Source: an uncultured Bacilli bacterium (lineage in GTDB: Bacteria > Bacillota_I > Bacilli_A > RF39 > UBA660). From it: a stretch of 64,000 nt of DNA. Under the pieces are notes generated by a model that worked only from the letters and a program-made list of their open reading frames with translations, had not been told where the DNA came from and ran no database searches. Shown piece by piece: positions 36,325 through 43,136 of the stretch. The DNA lies in assembly GCA_934095865.1 (NCBI GenBank), contig CAKOKU010000003.1, positions 1-64,000 of the forward strand, written 5' to 3'. Numbering within the stretch: the stretch's first letter is position 1; every line of letters begins with the position of its first letter. Position numbers and translations under genes: made by a program.

Positions 36325-37743
36325 TTACTTAAAAAAAACATGCCAATTATTTACGGGATCGTCCGCATCTTGAACAATATGATCAATATATTCATACCAA
36401 AATAATCTTTTATTTTCACGTGTAAGCTTATTATATAGATCTAAAATAGTATTAGATTTCAATATTTTTTTATATTTTTCAAGATTTCTTTTTTTAATTG
36501 AAACATCAACAGAATCCAGTTCTTGGATTTTTAATTGAGTAGCATTATAGTCATTATCATATTTTTCTTTTGTAATACGACCATCAAGATAAAGTTCATT
36601 AAGACGATCTAATTTATCTTTTAATCGTTCTACTTTATTAACATTTTTATTAATGACTTGTTTTTCTTCGACAGATTCAACAGAAATAACATAATCATTT
36701 AACATAACCAGAAAATTAGATATAAGCCATTTTTCCAATTTATCCTCATTTACGGTATGATTATTAGAACATCGACAATCCAAGAAATGATTGCAGCATT
36801 TATAAGTTCCATAGCGAATACGAGTTCCATCAACATGATTCCTCCCGGCACTTGATCCTCCCATTCTTCTTCCACAATCATAACATCTAATAAGTCCAGA
36901 AAAAATAAAGAAATGATCAGAGTGCTTGTTAGGTTTATGATTTTTATTAATTAAATCTATTATTTTTTGATGTCGTTCTTTTGAAATGTAGGGCTCGCAG
37001 TATTCTTCAACTCCACGATAAACACCATGGTACATACTATTTTTAAGCATGTGTTTAACTCTTTCATAAAGTATAGGTCGTTGTGGGTAATTATCATGTA
37101 AATATTGAGTAGTAGCACGAAGAGAAAGTGTTTCCTCAAATTTATCAAACATATCGATAGCCATTTGTGATAGTTCTGGATCTTTAACAACTCTTTTATT
37201 TTGTTTTTCTCCCTCAATTTTATAACCAATTGGAAGAGCACCAGAAATAGGTCGCTTGTTGCGGACCATATTCTCAAAATTAAATTTAATTCTATCAGAT
37301 GTTTGATCTGATTCATTTTGTGCAATAGATAATTTAATATTAAGATATAAGCGACCATTAGATGTAGACGTGTTGAATTCTTCATCAGAACATTCCCAAT
37401 CAACGTTGTATTTATCTAATAAGTCTTGGATACGATAATAGTCTGCTACATTACGAAACCACCTATCAAGCCGCCAAATGACAATCCTATCAATTTTATC
37501 AGATTTTACATCATCGAGTAATCGTAATAATTCTTTACGATTGGATATTTTAGTACGTGCTGATTTACCTTCATCGGCATAAATATCCACAACTTGATAA
37601 TTATGTTCTTTTGCCCATTCTATAAGCCTAGATTTTTGACTTTCTATTGAATATCCATGTTTTGCTTGTTCTTCTGTGGATACTCTTATATATATAGCAA
37701 CTCTTATTATTTTATCCTTTACATTCTTAATTATTTTACTCAT
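36325..37743 (-). CDS. int: Large serine recombinase (phage integrase)
   Basis: 472 residues. The N-terminal resolvase domain has the catalytic Ser22 in YIRVSTEEQ and the arginines in RLDRWFRN. The Recombinase domain follows (ISGALPIGYK, LRATTQYLHD), then a zinc ribbon (IRCYDCG, a later CCNH/CRC set), a coiled-coil region (VERLKDKLDRLNELYLDG) and a short C-terminal tail. It catalyses site-specific integration and, with a directionality factor, excision. ATG 37743 is chosen because GGGAGTGAT lies just upstream; an in-frame TTG at 37758 precedes that RBS. Its 3' end abuts the comEC junction. Confidence 0.96.
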   Translation of the reverse strand: MSKIIKNVKDKIIRVAIYIRVSTEEQAKHGYSIESQKSRLIEWAKEHNYQVVDIYADEGKSARTKISNRKELLRLLDDVKSDKIDRIVIWRLDRWFRNVADYYRIQDLLDKYNVDWECSDEEFNTSTSNGRLYLNIKLSIAQNESDQTSDRIKFNFENMVRNKRPISGALPIGYKIEGEKQNKRVVKDPELSQMAIDMFDKFEETLSLRATTQYLHDNYPQRPILYERVKHMLKNSMYHGVYRGVEEYCEPYISKERHQKIIDLINKNHKPNKHSDHFFIFSGLIRCYDCGRRMGGSSAGRNHVDGTRIRYGTYKCCNHFLDCRCSNNHTVNEDKLEKWLISNFLVMLNDYVISVESVEEKQVINKNVNKVERLKDKLDRLNELYLDGRITKEKYDNDYNATQLKIQELDSVDVSIKKRNLEKYKKILKSNTILDLYNKLTRENKRLFWYEYIDHIVQDADDPVNNWHVFFK

Positions 37744-37761
37744 TAAAATCACTCCCAATTA

Positions 37762-37790
37762 TTGCGAAATCTTTAAATAAATGCTATAAT
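37762..37790 (+). promoter_or_regulatory. Promoter divergent from the integrase
   Basis: TTGCGA (37762-37767), 17 bases, TATAAT (37785-37790), with TGC forming an extended -10. Transcription would start near 37797 and run away from the integrase into two terminator-like hairpins, so a short RNA may be made. Confidence 0.65.
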
Positions 37791-37791
37791 T

Positions 37792-37850
37792 GAGGTACAC
37801 AAAAAAGAATTTTCGTGCTAGATTATTTTTTATTTGTGTACCTCTTTTTT
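37792..37850 (+). terminator. 12-bp perfect inverted repeat followed by T6
   Basis: GAGGTACACAAA (37792-37803) and TTTGTGTACCTC (37833-37844) are perfectly complementary, followed by TTTTTT. The left arm overlaps the expected transcription start of the promoter just upstream, so it could also be a protein-binding site. It may equally terminate transcription arriving from the left. Confidence 0.55.
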
Positions 37851-37857
37851 GAGGGTA

Positions 37858-37889
37858 GGCTCATTGTTCGCTGCAATGAGTCTTTTTTT
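37858..37889 (+). terminator. Intrinsic terminator
   Basis: CTCATTG (37860-37866) pairs with CAATGAG (37874-37880) over a 7-base loop, followed by TCTTTTTTT. Together with the preceding repeat it insulates the integrase region from the lysogeny region. Confidence 0.7.
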
Positions 37890-37894
37890 ATTTT

Positions 37895-37919
37895 AGTATA
37901 TAAAAATATACTATATAAT
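37895..37919 (+). promoter_or_regulatory. Palindrome overlapping a TATAAT box
   Basis: AGTATAT-AAAA-ATATACT (37895-37912) is a perfect palindrome with 7-base arms, directly followed by TATAAT (37914-37919). The -35 region (TTTTAG) is poor. This looks like an operator on a weak promoter for the micro-ORF at 37947. Confidence 0.45.
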
Positions 37920-37946
37920 ATATCCCCGAAAGGGGGAGGTTAAACA

Positions 37947-38033
37947 ATGGATTTTTACTGTTTTTATTTTGAGATTTTGGATTTTGGCATTGATCCAATA
38001 ATATTGCAGTACTACATAGAATATTATTTATAA
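37947..38033 (+). CDS. Aromatic 28-residue micro-protein
   Basis: An ATG at 37947 follows a strong Shine-Dalgarno (GGGGGAGG, 37932-37939) at ideal spacing. The product starts MDFYCFYFEILDFGIDP and ends in a Tyr-rich tail; 7 Tyr and 4 Phe in 28 residues. The Shine-Dalgarno Gs form the right arm of a CCCC-GAAA-GGGG hairpin (37924-37935) with a GNRA tetraloop, so translation is probably controlled. It lies convergent with the repressor gene, 15 bases from its stop. I do not recognise a family. A regulatory peptide is a guess. Confidence 0.5.
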   Translation: MDFYCFYFEILDFGIDPIILQYYIEYYL

Positions 38034-38048
38034 TATTCTTTTTTAATA

Positions 38049-38429
38049 TTATTTTTCTCTCATAATAAAATTTTTGTTGGCTTTTGCAAATTCTATCAGT
38101 TTGTTAAAATCTTCCTCCGTCATTTCTTCGTTTTCATTTAAAAAACCTTTTCTTTTCAAGATGTTTTTTAGCAATTCTTGTTCTTCTTTTTCTGTTAACT
38201 TTTTTCTTTCACTTTTCATAGGTACATCAAAACCCATAAGCCAAATCTCATCAACATCAAAGAACTCTGCTAACAATGTTAGACTATCTTGCTTTGCTTT
38301 ATATGTTCCAGAAATCCAATGACTGATTTGTGATTTACTAATACCGGTTTTTTCTGATAGTTCAATAGCCTTTATATTATTAAGGTCCATTATTTTTTTT
38401 AATCGATTAGCAAATGTGTCAACTAACAT
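38049..38429 (-). CDS. XRE-family phage repressor (CI-like)
   Basis: 126 residues with an N-terminal helix-turn-helix (AIELSEKTGISKSQISHWISG) and a short helical C-terminal part. There is no S24 LexA-type peptidase domain, so RecA-stimulated self-cleavage is not expected; induction would need another signal or an antirepressor. The ATG at 38429 follows GAGGTGATGAC. It faces the Cro-like gene across an operator region, the usual lysogeny switch arrangement. Confidence 0.88.
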   Translation of the reverse strand: MLVDTFANRLKKIMDLNNIKAIELSEKTGISKSQISHWISGTYKAKQDSLTLLAEFFDVDEIWLMGFDVPMKSERKKLTEKEEQELLKNILKRKGFLNENEEMTEEDFNKLIEFAKANKNFIMREK

Positions 38430-38448
38430 TGTCATCACCTCATAAATT

Positions 38449-38477
38449 ATTATATACAAAAAGTTGGGAAAAAACAA
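38449..38477 (-). promoter_or_regulatory. Repressor promoter (PRM-like)
   Basis: On the minus strand TTGTTT (38472-38477), 17 bases, TATAAT (38449-38454). The first operator repeat lies inside the spacer, so the repressor probably controls its own gene. Confidence 0.6.
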
Positions 38478-38579
38478 CATAAATTAAAGAGAATATAAAA
38501 AAAGTTGGGAAAAATTAAATTATTTTGTTGACAAGAAAAAAAATTAATGCTAATATTAAACTAGGTTGGGAAAACCCAA
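38463..38579. promoter_or_regulatory. Operator repeats of the lysogeny switch
   Basis: GTTGGGAAA occurs at 38463-38471, 38504-38512 and 38565-38573. The third is part of the palindrome TTGGG-AAAA-CCCAA. Site 1 lies in the repressor promoter spacer and site 3 just after the -10 box of the early promoter. These are the likely binding sites of the repressor and Cro-like protein. Confidence 0.75.
38528..38556 (+). promoter_or_regulatory. Early lytic promoter (PR-like)
   Basis: TTGACA (38528-38533), 17 bases ending in TGC, TAATAT (38551-38556). It drives the Cro-like gene and presumably the whole early operon. Confidence 0.8.
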
Positions 38580-38598
38580 ACTAAATGGAGGTGATAAA

Positions 38599-38859
38599 AT
38601 GAAAAGAAATTATGATTATTCCAAATTAAGAGGAAGAATAGTTGAAAAACTAGGATCCATCAAGAAATATGCGGAATTATTGAAATTATCTGATACGTCT
38701 ATCTCAAATAAATTGAGCAATAAAACACCATTTAATCAAGACGAAATATTAAAAAGTATTGAATCAGATGTATTAGATATTGATGTAACGGAAATCCCTA
38801 TATATTTTTTTACACAAAAAGTTGGGGAAATCCAAACTGACGAAGAATCAGATTCATAG
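38599..38859 (+). CDS. Cro-like / DUF739-type DNA-binding protein
   Basis: 86 residues with a helix-turn-helix-like region (LRGRIVEKLGSIKKYAELL, LSDTSISNKLSNK) resembling DUF739 phage regulators that sit opposite the repressor. ATG 38599 follows GGAGGTGAT. First gene after the early promoter. Its 3' end contains an extra operator-like sequence. Confidence 0.78.
   Translation: MKRNYDYSKLRGRIVEKLGSIKKYAELLKLSDTSISNKLSNKTPFNQDEILKSIESDVLDIDVTEIPIYFFTQKVGEIQTDEESDS
38821..38837. promoter_or_regulatory. Fourth operator-like site inside the Cro-like gene
   Basis: GTTGGGGAAATCCAAAC matches the third operator (GTTGGGAAAACCCAAAC, 38565-38581) at 15 of 17 positions and keeps its dyad symmetry. It lies within the last codons of the Cro-like gene. 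Confidence 0.55.
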
Positions 38860-38889
38860 TAAATAGCACGAAAATTCTAGGAGGTAGTT

Positions 38890-39018
38890 ATGAATAGCGA
38901 AGAAACTACTAATAAAAATCTTTTAATTGATAAGAGCGAAGATATTATTAAATTTCTAATTAAGTTATATGAAAATCAAGAAAAAATTAAAATTTCTTAT
39001 CAATTACAAAAATCATAA
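38890..39018 (+). CDS. Small early phage protein (42 residues)
   Basis: The ATG follows AGGAGGTAGTT. The product is hydrophilic, helical and rich in Lys, Glu and Ile (SEDIIKFLIKLYENQ). No family recognised. It is expressed from the early promoter with its neighbours. Confidence 0.55.
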   Translation: MNSEETTNKNLLIDKSEDIIKFLIKLYENQEKIKISYQLQKS

Positions 39019-39030
39019 GGAGGATCATCA

Positions 39031-39078
39031 ATGAAATTAAAAAACAAAAATAAAAATAGGAGGTATCAAAGTGTTTAA
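39031..39078 (+). CDS. Possible 15-residue leader peptide
   Basis: AAGGAGGATCATCA precedes the ATG at 39031. The peptide is very basic (MKLKNKNKNRRYQSV) and its end overlaps the start of the next gene, whose AGGAGG lies inside it. It may only serve translational coupling. Confidence 0.3.
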   Translation: MKLKNKNKNRRYQSV

Positions 39079-39337
39079 GATCATAATAGGAATTATCATA
39101 GGGGCTTTAATAACTTTATTAATTGTAAGCATTCAATATTACTTAAAAACTAATCATTTAAAATTAAAATGGAAAAATTTATTTATTGCACTTGGATGTT
39201 TAATCATTATTGCATATTTAATTTATAGTTTCATAGGTATGGCAATAGCACCAAAATATACAAAGTCTAACGGCAATGTATGTAAAGGTTTTAAATATGG
39301 AATACAAGTATGTAGTGGTGATATAAATGCCGAATAA
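39071..39337 (+). CDS. Small phage membrane protein
   Basis: 88 residues with two transmembrane helices (about 3-23 and 37-57) and a C-terminal tail with two cysteines (NVCKGF, QVCSGD). GTG start with AGGAGG 6 bases upstream. Early-operon membrane proteins in phages often mediate superinfection exclusion; that role is only a possibility here. Confidence 0.6.
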   Translation: MFKIIIGIIIGALITLLIVSIQYYLKTNHLKLKWKNLFIALGCLIIIAYLIYSFIGMAIAPKYTKSNGNVCKGFKYGIQVCSGDINAE

Positions 39338-39440
39338 AAAAAGAATTATGAAAAAAACTTTTGACCCATTTCATAATTCTATAATCGTAAATTTAATAAA
39401 TAAACTTACACCTTTATTTTATCAGATTTTAAGGGGTTAG
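39327..39440 (+). CDS. Small phage ORF (37 residues)
   Basis: The ATG at 39327 overlaps the end of the membrane-protein gene and follows GGTGAT. The product is basic (MPNKKRIMKKTFDPFHN). The frame contains a perfect 12-bp inverted repeat, so the region may matter as RNA instead of as coding sequence. Confidence 0.35.
   Translation: MPNKKRIMKKTFDPFHNSIIVNLINKLTPLFYQILRG
39342..39380. repeat. Perfect 12-bp inverted repeat
   Basis: AGAATTATGAAA (39342-39353) and TTTCATAATTCT (39369-39380) are complementary with a 15-base loop. No T run follows, so it is not a simple terminator. It lies between the early genes and the replication gene. Confidence 0.6.
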
Positions 39441-39452
39441 TAAACAAAGTAA

Positions 39453-40283
39453 ATGAATTGGAGGCGATGTCTTATTAAGAAAGTAAATAACTATTTTTCT
39501 CACGATTTTAATGCGAGAAATGATATTAAATTAAAAAAAGTAATTGCTAATTTAGGAATACAGGGCATCGGACTTTATTGGTGTATCATCGAATGCTTAT
39601 ACGAGAATGACGGTTATTTGTCATTCGATGATATTGATTTACTATCTTATGAATTAAGAACGGATAAAGATTTAATATTAAATTTAATTGAAAATTTTGA
39701 TTTATTTAAGAAAAATAATAAGAATAAATTTTATTCTCAAAGTGTTTTAAATAGATTAGAAGAAATAGAAAGTAAATCAAGAAAAAATCGAGAAAATGCT
39801 TTGAAACGTTGGAATAAAAACGATACAAACGAAATGCAAACGGAAAGCAATAGCAATGCGACCGCATTACAACCGCAATGCTATATAAAAGAAAAGATAA
39901 TAAAAGAAAATAAAAGAAAAGATAATAATATATTATTAACTACAACAGAAGATAACAATATATATAATTATGTCGAATCTAACTTTGGACGATCATTATC
40001 ACCAATAGAATTAGAGAAAATTGGTCTGTGGTCGTCAGAATACAAAGATGAAATTTTAAAATATGCAATTCAAATAGCAGTTATGAATCGTAAAGCAACT
40101 TTTGCTTATGTAGAAGGTATTTTAAAAAACTGGAAAGCAAAAGGTTTTGAAACGTTAGATGAAATAAAAGAAAATGATCTATACGGAGTATTTGCGACTC
40201 ATAAAAAAGAAAAATCTTCAGAGCCAGAAATCGATACGGAAATATTTGATTACAATTGGCTTGAAGATGATGATCATGATTAA
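39453..40283 (+). CDS. Phage replication protein, DUF4373 plus DnaD domain
   Basis: 276 residues. The N-terminal winged-helix-like DUF4373 (Lin1244/Lin1753) domain (NYFSHDFNARNDIKL, GIGLYWCIIECLYENDGYL) is followed by an Asn-rich linker and a C-terminal DnaD domain (about 165-235; FGRSLSPIELEKIGLWSSEY, AYVEGILKNWKAKG). Such proteins initiate phage replication and recruit host helicase. The only standard start (ATG 39453) lies before the good RBS GGAGGCGAT (39460-39468); an ATT at 39474 would fit that RBS and the family's short N-terminus. No helicase or loader gene is visible. Confidence 0.85.
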   Translation: MNWRRCLIKKVNNYFSHDFNARNDIKLKKVIANLGIQGIGLYWCIIECLYENDGYLSFDDIDLLSYELRTDKDLILNLIENFDLFKKNNKNKFYSQSVLNRLEEIESKSRKNRENALKRWNKNDTNEMQTESNSNATALQPQCYIKEKIIKENKRKDNNILLTTTEDNNIYNYVESNFGRSLSPIELEKIGLWSSEYKDEILKYAIQIAVMNRKATFAYVEGILKNWKAKGFETLDEIKENDLYGVFATHKKEKSSEPEIDTEIFDYNWLEDDDHD

Positions 40284-40398
40284 AATAATCAAGATGGCTA
40301 TATATAATATCAAAAAATTTTAAAATGTCAAATCTTTTTTCAAAAAAACGTATTTCGTTAAAAGTTCAATGTCTAGTATTGAAAGAAAGGAAATAATC

Positions 40399-40953
40399 AT
40401 GTTTAGAAATTTTAAAGATTGGCTAGTTTTAAAAATCGATTTGATTACAGAGGCTATCGGCATTAAATTTACTAGATATAAAGGTTTATGGGAACAACAG
40501 AACAAAGAAATTGATCTAATGAGATGTTCACATAATAAAGAGATTCAAAGATTAAAAAAACTTGTTGAATCTAAAGATTTAATGATTAATAGTAAAAATA
40601 TTCAAATAGATAATTTAAAAGACGAGAAATCTAAAATAAATGAAAATTATCAGAAATATAAACAAAAAACTAAAGAACAATATCTTGATCTTATGAATAA
40701 GTATCAGGATTCAACATTAAAAGTTCAAGACTTGATAGCAGAAAAAAGAAAGTTGTCATCAAGTAAAGGGGGATTAAATACAAAAGTAAGATACCAGGAT
40801 AAAAGAATTAAACAACTTGAAACAGAAAATGCAAGTATTAAAAAATTAATTCAACAAGTTGTTAAAGAAAGTGGTAGAAAATTAACTCCACCAACAATCC
40901 AGGAATTACGAAATTACAATTTATACGGAAATAAGAAAGGAAAAAGAAAATGA
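40399..40953 (+). CDS. Coiled-coil phage protein
   Basis: 184 residues, mostly predicted coiled coil between about 45 and 155, with a basic C-terminus (NKKGKRK). ATG 40399 follows AAAGGAAA. Unrecognised; position after the replication gene suggests an early DNA-metabolism or regulatory accessory role, not shown by sequence. Confidence 0.65.
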   Translation: MFRNFKDWLVLKIDLITEAIGIKFTRYKGLWEQQNKEIDLMRCSHNKEIQRLKKLVESKDLMINSKNIQIDNLKDEKSKINENYQKYKQKTKEQYLDLMNKYQDSTLKVQDLIAEKRKLSSSKGGLNTKVRYQDKRIKQLETENASIKKLIQQVVKESGRKLTPPTIQELRNYNLYGNKKGKRK

Positions 40954-41246
40954 GTAAATTTGAAATAACATCTATCAGAGTTCATAAACTACCAAAATCA
41001 GAAGATAGCAACATAGTAGGTATAGCAAGCATTGTTTTAAATAATGCATTCCTAGTAAATGATATTAGGGTAATTCAGGGAAAAGAAAAATTATTTTGTG
41101 GGATGCCGTCAAGAAGATTAGAAGATAAATCTTTTATGGATATATGCCATCCATTAAATAACGAGGTTAGAAAGTATTTAGAAAATGCAGTATTAGCAGA
41201 ATATATCAATGCAGAAGAATTAAAGGAGGATCCAAAGAATGAATAG
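40950..41246 (+). CDS. spoVG: SpoVG family protein
   Basis: 98 residues matching SpoVG: ITSIRVHKL, SIVLNNAFLVNDIRVIQGKEKLF, GMPSRR and DICHPLNNEVR. SpoVG is a DNA/RNA-binding regulator of development and virulence genes in host bacteria, and phage-borne copies occur. Overlaps the previous gene by ATGA. Confidence 0.88.
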   Translation: MSKFEITSIRVHKLPKSEDSNIVGIASIVLNNAFLVNDIRVIQGKEKLFCGMPSRRLEDKSFMDICHPLNNEVRKYLENAVLAEYINAEELKEDPKNE

Positions 41247-41493
41247 TGATTTCAATAAAGAATTAATTGATACTAATGTTGATTTAGAAACATTAAAAGA
41301 AGAAATTACTTCAAGAATAAATAAACTTGATGATCCAATGTTTAATGTATCGGTTAAAACTACCGAATTATTGCAAATAACAGTTGCAACACAAGATAAG
41401 ACAACAACGTTTGATGTATTCGATGTAACACCAGAAGCAATAGATGTTACATTAAAAAAAATAAATGAATATGTGGAGGGTATTAAAAAATGA
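41239..41493 (+). CDS. Uncharacterised small phage protein
   Basis: 84 residues, acidic, mixed alpha/beta (EEITSRINKLDDPMF, QITVATQDKTTTFDVF). Coupled by overlaps of 8 and 4 bases to its neighbours. Not recognised. Confidence 0.6.
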   Translation: MNSDFNKELIDTNVDLETLKEEITSRINKLDDPMFNVSVKTTELLQITVATQDKTTTFDVFDVTPEAIDVTLKKINEYVEGIKK

Positions 41494-41780
41494 ATTTTTT
41501 AATCGGAATATTAGTATGTATACTTGGTTTCTTACTAGGGAAAAAAAGTGCAAATGATGAAATATTAAAATATTATCAACAGTCAGTAGAATCGGAAATA
41601 AAAGCAGCAAGAGTAAATATGGTAATTAGATCATATAGAAATCAATTATTAAGAGAAGAAACAAAAATTCGTGCTCTATCAAAGTCAAAACAAGAAATGA
41701 ATGCTCTTAATTATATCGATGTAAAAGCAAAATTAGAATTAATAAGAAAAATTGAGGAGGATGTCGCAAATGAAATGTAA
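41490..41780 (+). CDS. Small phage membrane-anchored helical protein
   Basis: 96 residues: one N-terminal transmembrane helix (MNFLIGILVCILGFLLGKK) then a long charged helix. The layout resembles small phage membrane proteins such as Rz-like or exclusion proteins, but the position in the early operon argues against lysis. Overlaps the previous gene by ATGA. Confidence 0.6.
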   Translation: MNFLIGILVCILGFLLGKKSANDEILKYYQQSVESEIKAARVNMVIRSYRNQLLREETKIRALSKSKQEMNALNYIDVKAKLELIRKIEEDVANEM

Positions 41781-42030
41781 GAAATATGATCAAGCATGGT
41801 TTGATAATAAATATATCCAATTACTAAATATGAATTGTGGAACATCAGAAAAGAAATTACAAAAATTGAATAGTTTTATGAAACTAGCAAAAGAACATAA
41901 TATTAAGCCACAGGCTACTAAAGAATCAAAAGTAAAATTCGTAAGGGAAGATTATGGAATACCAAAAACAGAACGTGCAATCAGAGCGAGAAAAGCAAAA
42001 CTCAAAAGAAAACAAGAAGCAAGAGTATAA
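41770..42030 (+). CDS. Uncharacterised basic phage protein
   Basis: 86 residues, rich in Lys/Arg especially at the C-terminus (RAIRARKAKLKRKQEARV), suggesting nucleic-acid binding. ATG 41770 is chosen because GAGGAGG lies 9 bases upstream. Its end overlaps the next gene by 77 bases. Confidence 0.6.
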   Translation: MKCKKYDQAWFDNKYIQLLNMNCGTSEKKLQKLNSFMKLAKEHNIKPQATKESKVKFVREDYGIPKTERAIRARKAKLKRKQEARV

Positions 42031-42178
42031 ATTCAAAGATCAATGTGATGGATGTAATAACTTTGATTATTGCAGAGGCTATAACGGTAAAGTTCTATGT
42101 AAATCATGCATTGAAAAAGAAACACCAGAATCAAATATCACAATCAAAGGACAATTAACTATATTCGATTTAATATGA
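41954..42178 (+). CDS. Small zinc-finger-like phage protein
   Basis: 74 residues: a Gln/Lys/Glu-rich N-terminus followed by four cysteines in CDGCNNFDYC and LCKSC, a probable zinc site. The overlap with the previous gene is long and in a different frame, but the downstream half is unique and has typical codon use. The start codon is uncertain. Confidence 0.55.
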   Translation: MEYQKQNVQSEREKQNSKENKKQEYKFKDQCDGCNNFDYCRGYNGKVLCKSCIEKETPESNITIKGQLTIFDLI

Positions 42179-42189
42179 GGTGATGATTT

Positions 42190-42516
42190 ATGGATTTTTC
42201 CAGGAAAGGCAAAACATCTGTAACAGTTAAAATTTTAGGACTTGATGTTGTTATAGATAAACACTATATCACAATTAAAGATTCATCAAAAGTAAAAGAT
42301 AAAAAATCAATGGAGTCTATCTTGAAAATAGCAAGAAACATGGCACTAAAAAAAGGCTGCCATTATAAAAGAACTAATAAAAGTTGGATTCAGGAATGGC
42401 GAGCACATAATCTGCTTTATAAATTACATTTATTTGAAACTCATACAAAAGATACTGATTTAGAAGAATGCGAGAGTAAATTTAGATTATTTTGTTATAA
42501 AATTCTTGGAAGATAG
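42190..42516 (+). CDS. Uncharacterised phage protein
   Basis: 108 basic residues. ATG preceded by GAGGTGAT. It contains VKILGLDVVIDKHYITIKDSS and a C-terminal helical half. Not recognised. Confidence 0.6.
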   Translation: MDFSRKGKTSVTVKILGLDVVIDKHYITIKDSSKVKDKKSMESILKIARNMALKKGCHYKRTNKSWIQEWRAHNLLYKLHLFETHTKDTDLEECESKFRLFCYKILGR

Positions 42517-42526
42517 CGGAGGACTT

Positions 42527-42877
42527 ATGAATAAAAAATTAAGAAAGATTATTAATCATTATGGATTAAATAAACAATTAAAATATTTTCAAAGTGAGGT
42601 ATTTGAGTTAAATGAGGCTATTATATCAGAGCGAAATAATGGCTGTTTAGAAAATGCAATTGATAGTGTATTTACAGTATTATCACCATTAATGGGAACA
42701 AAGCATGTTAACTATAAAAAAGAGCATATAAAAGAGGAAATCGCTGATGTAATGGTTATGTTAAAACAAATTCAACTTTTCTATAATTTTTCAACAAATG
42801 AAATTCAAGACATTATGAAATCTAAAATTGAAAGACAAATAAAAAGAATCGAGGAGGGTGACAATGGCAAAGAATAA
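42527..42877 (+). CDS. MazG-like nucleotide pyrophosphohydrolase family protein
   Basis: 116 residues, all helical. KEEIADVMVMLKQIQLFYNF contains the E-E-x-x-D pattern of MazG-like proteins, and FQSEVFELNEAI supplies the earlier acidic helix. MazG-type enzymes hydrolyse dNTPs or (p)ppGpp precursors; phages use them to shift nucleotide pools or counter stress signalling. ATG 42527 follows GGAGGACTT. Confidence 0.7.
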   Translation: MNKKLRKIINHYGLNKQLKYFQSEVFELNEAIISERNNGCLENAIDSVFTVLSPLMGTKHVNYKKEHIKEEIADVMVMLKQIQLFYNFSTNEIQDIMKSKIERQIKRIEEGDNGKE

Positions 42878-43136
42878 ATTGGTAGATCTAAATGATCATC
42901 TATTTGCAGAATTAGAACGTCTTGGCGATGAAGATTTAAAAGGCGATGAACTAAAAGAAGAATTGGATCGTGCTAAGGCATTATCAGATGTTAGCGAAAA
43001 AATAATAAATAATGCAAGTTTAATGCTTAAAGCAATTCATGAGCAAAATGAATATGGTACGGTTTCAAGAGATGTTCCAAAAATGTTATTAGGAGTCACT
43101 CAAAATGAGGAAGATTTGGAATCAAGAAAAAGATAA
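42864..43136 (+). CDS. Uncharacterised acidic phage protein
   Basis: 90 residues, acidic and helical (ELERLGDEDLKGDELKEEL). This resembles small proteins often found in Gram-positive phage early regions. ATG 42864 follows GAGGAGGGTG. Its 3' end overlaps the HNH gene by 32 bases. Confidence 0.6.
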   Translation: MAKNKLVDLNDHLFAELERLGDEDLKGDELKEELDRAKALSDVSEKIINNASLMLKAIHEQNEYGTVSRDVPKMLLGVTQNEEDLESRKR

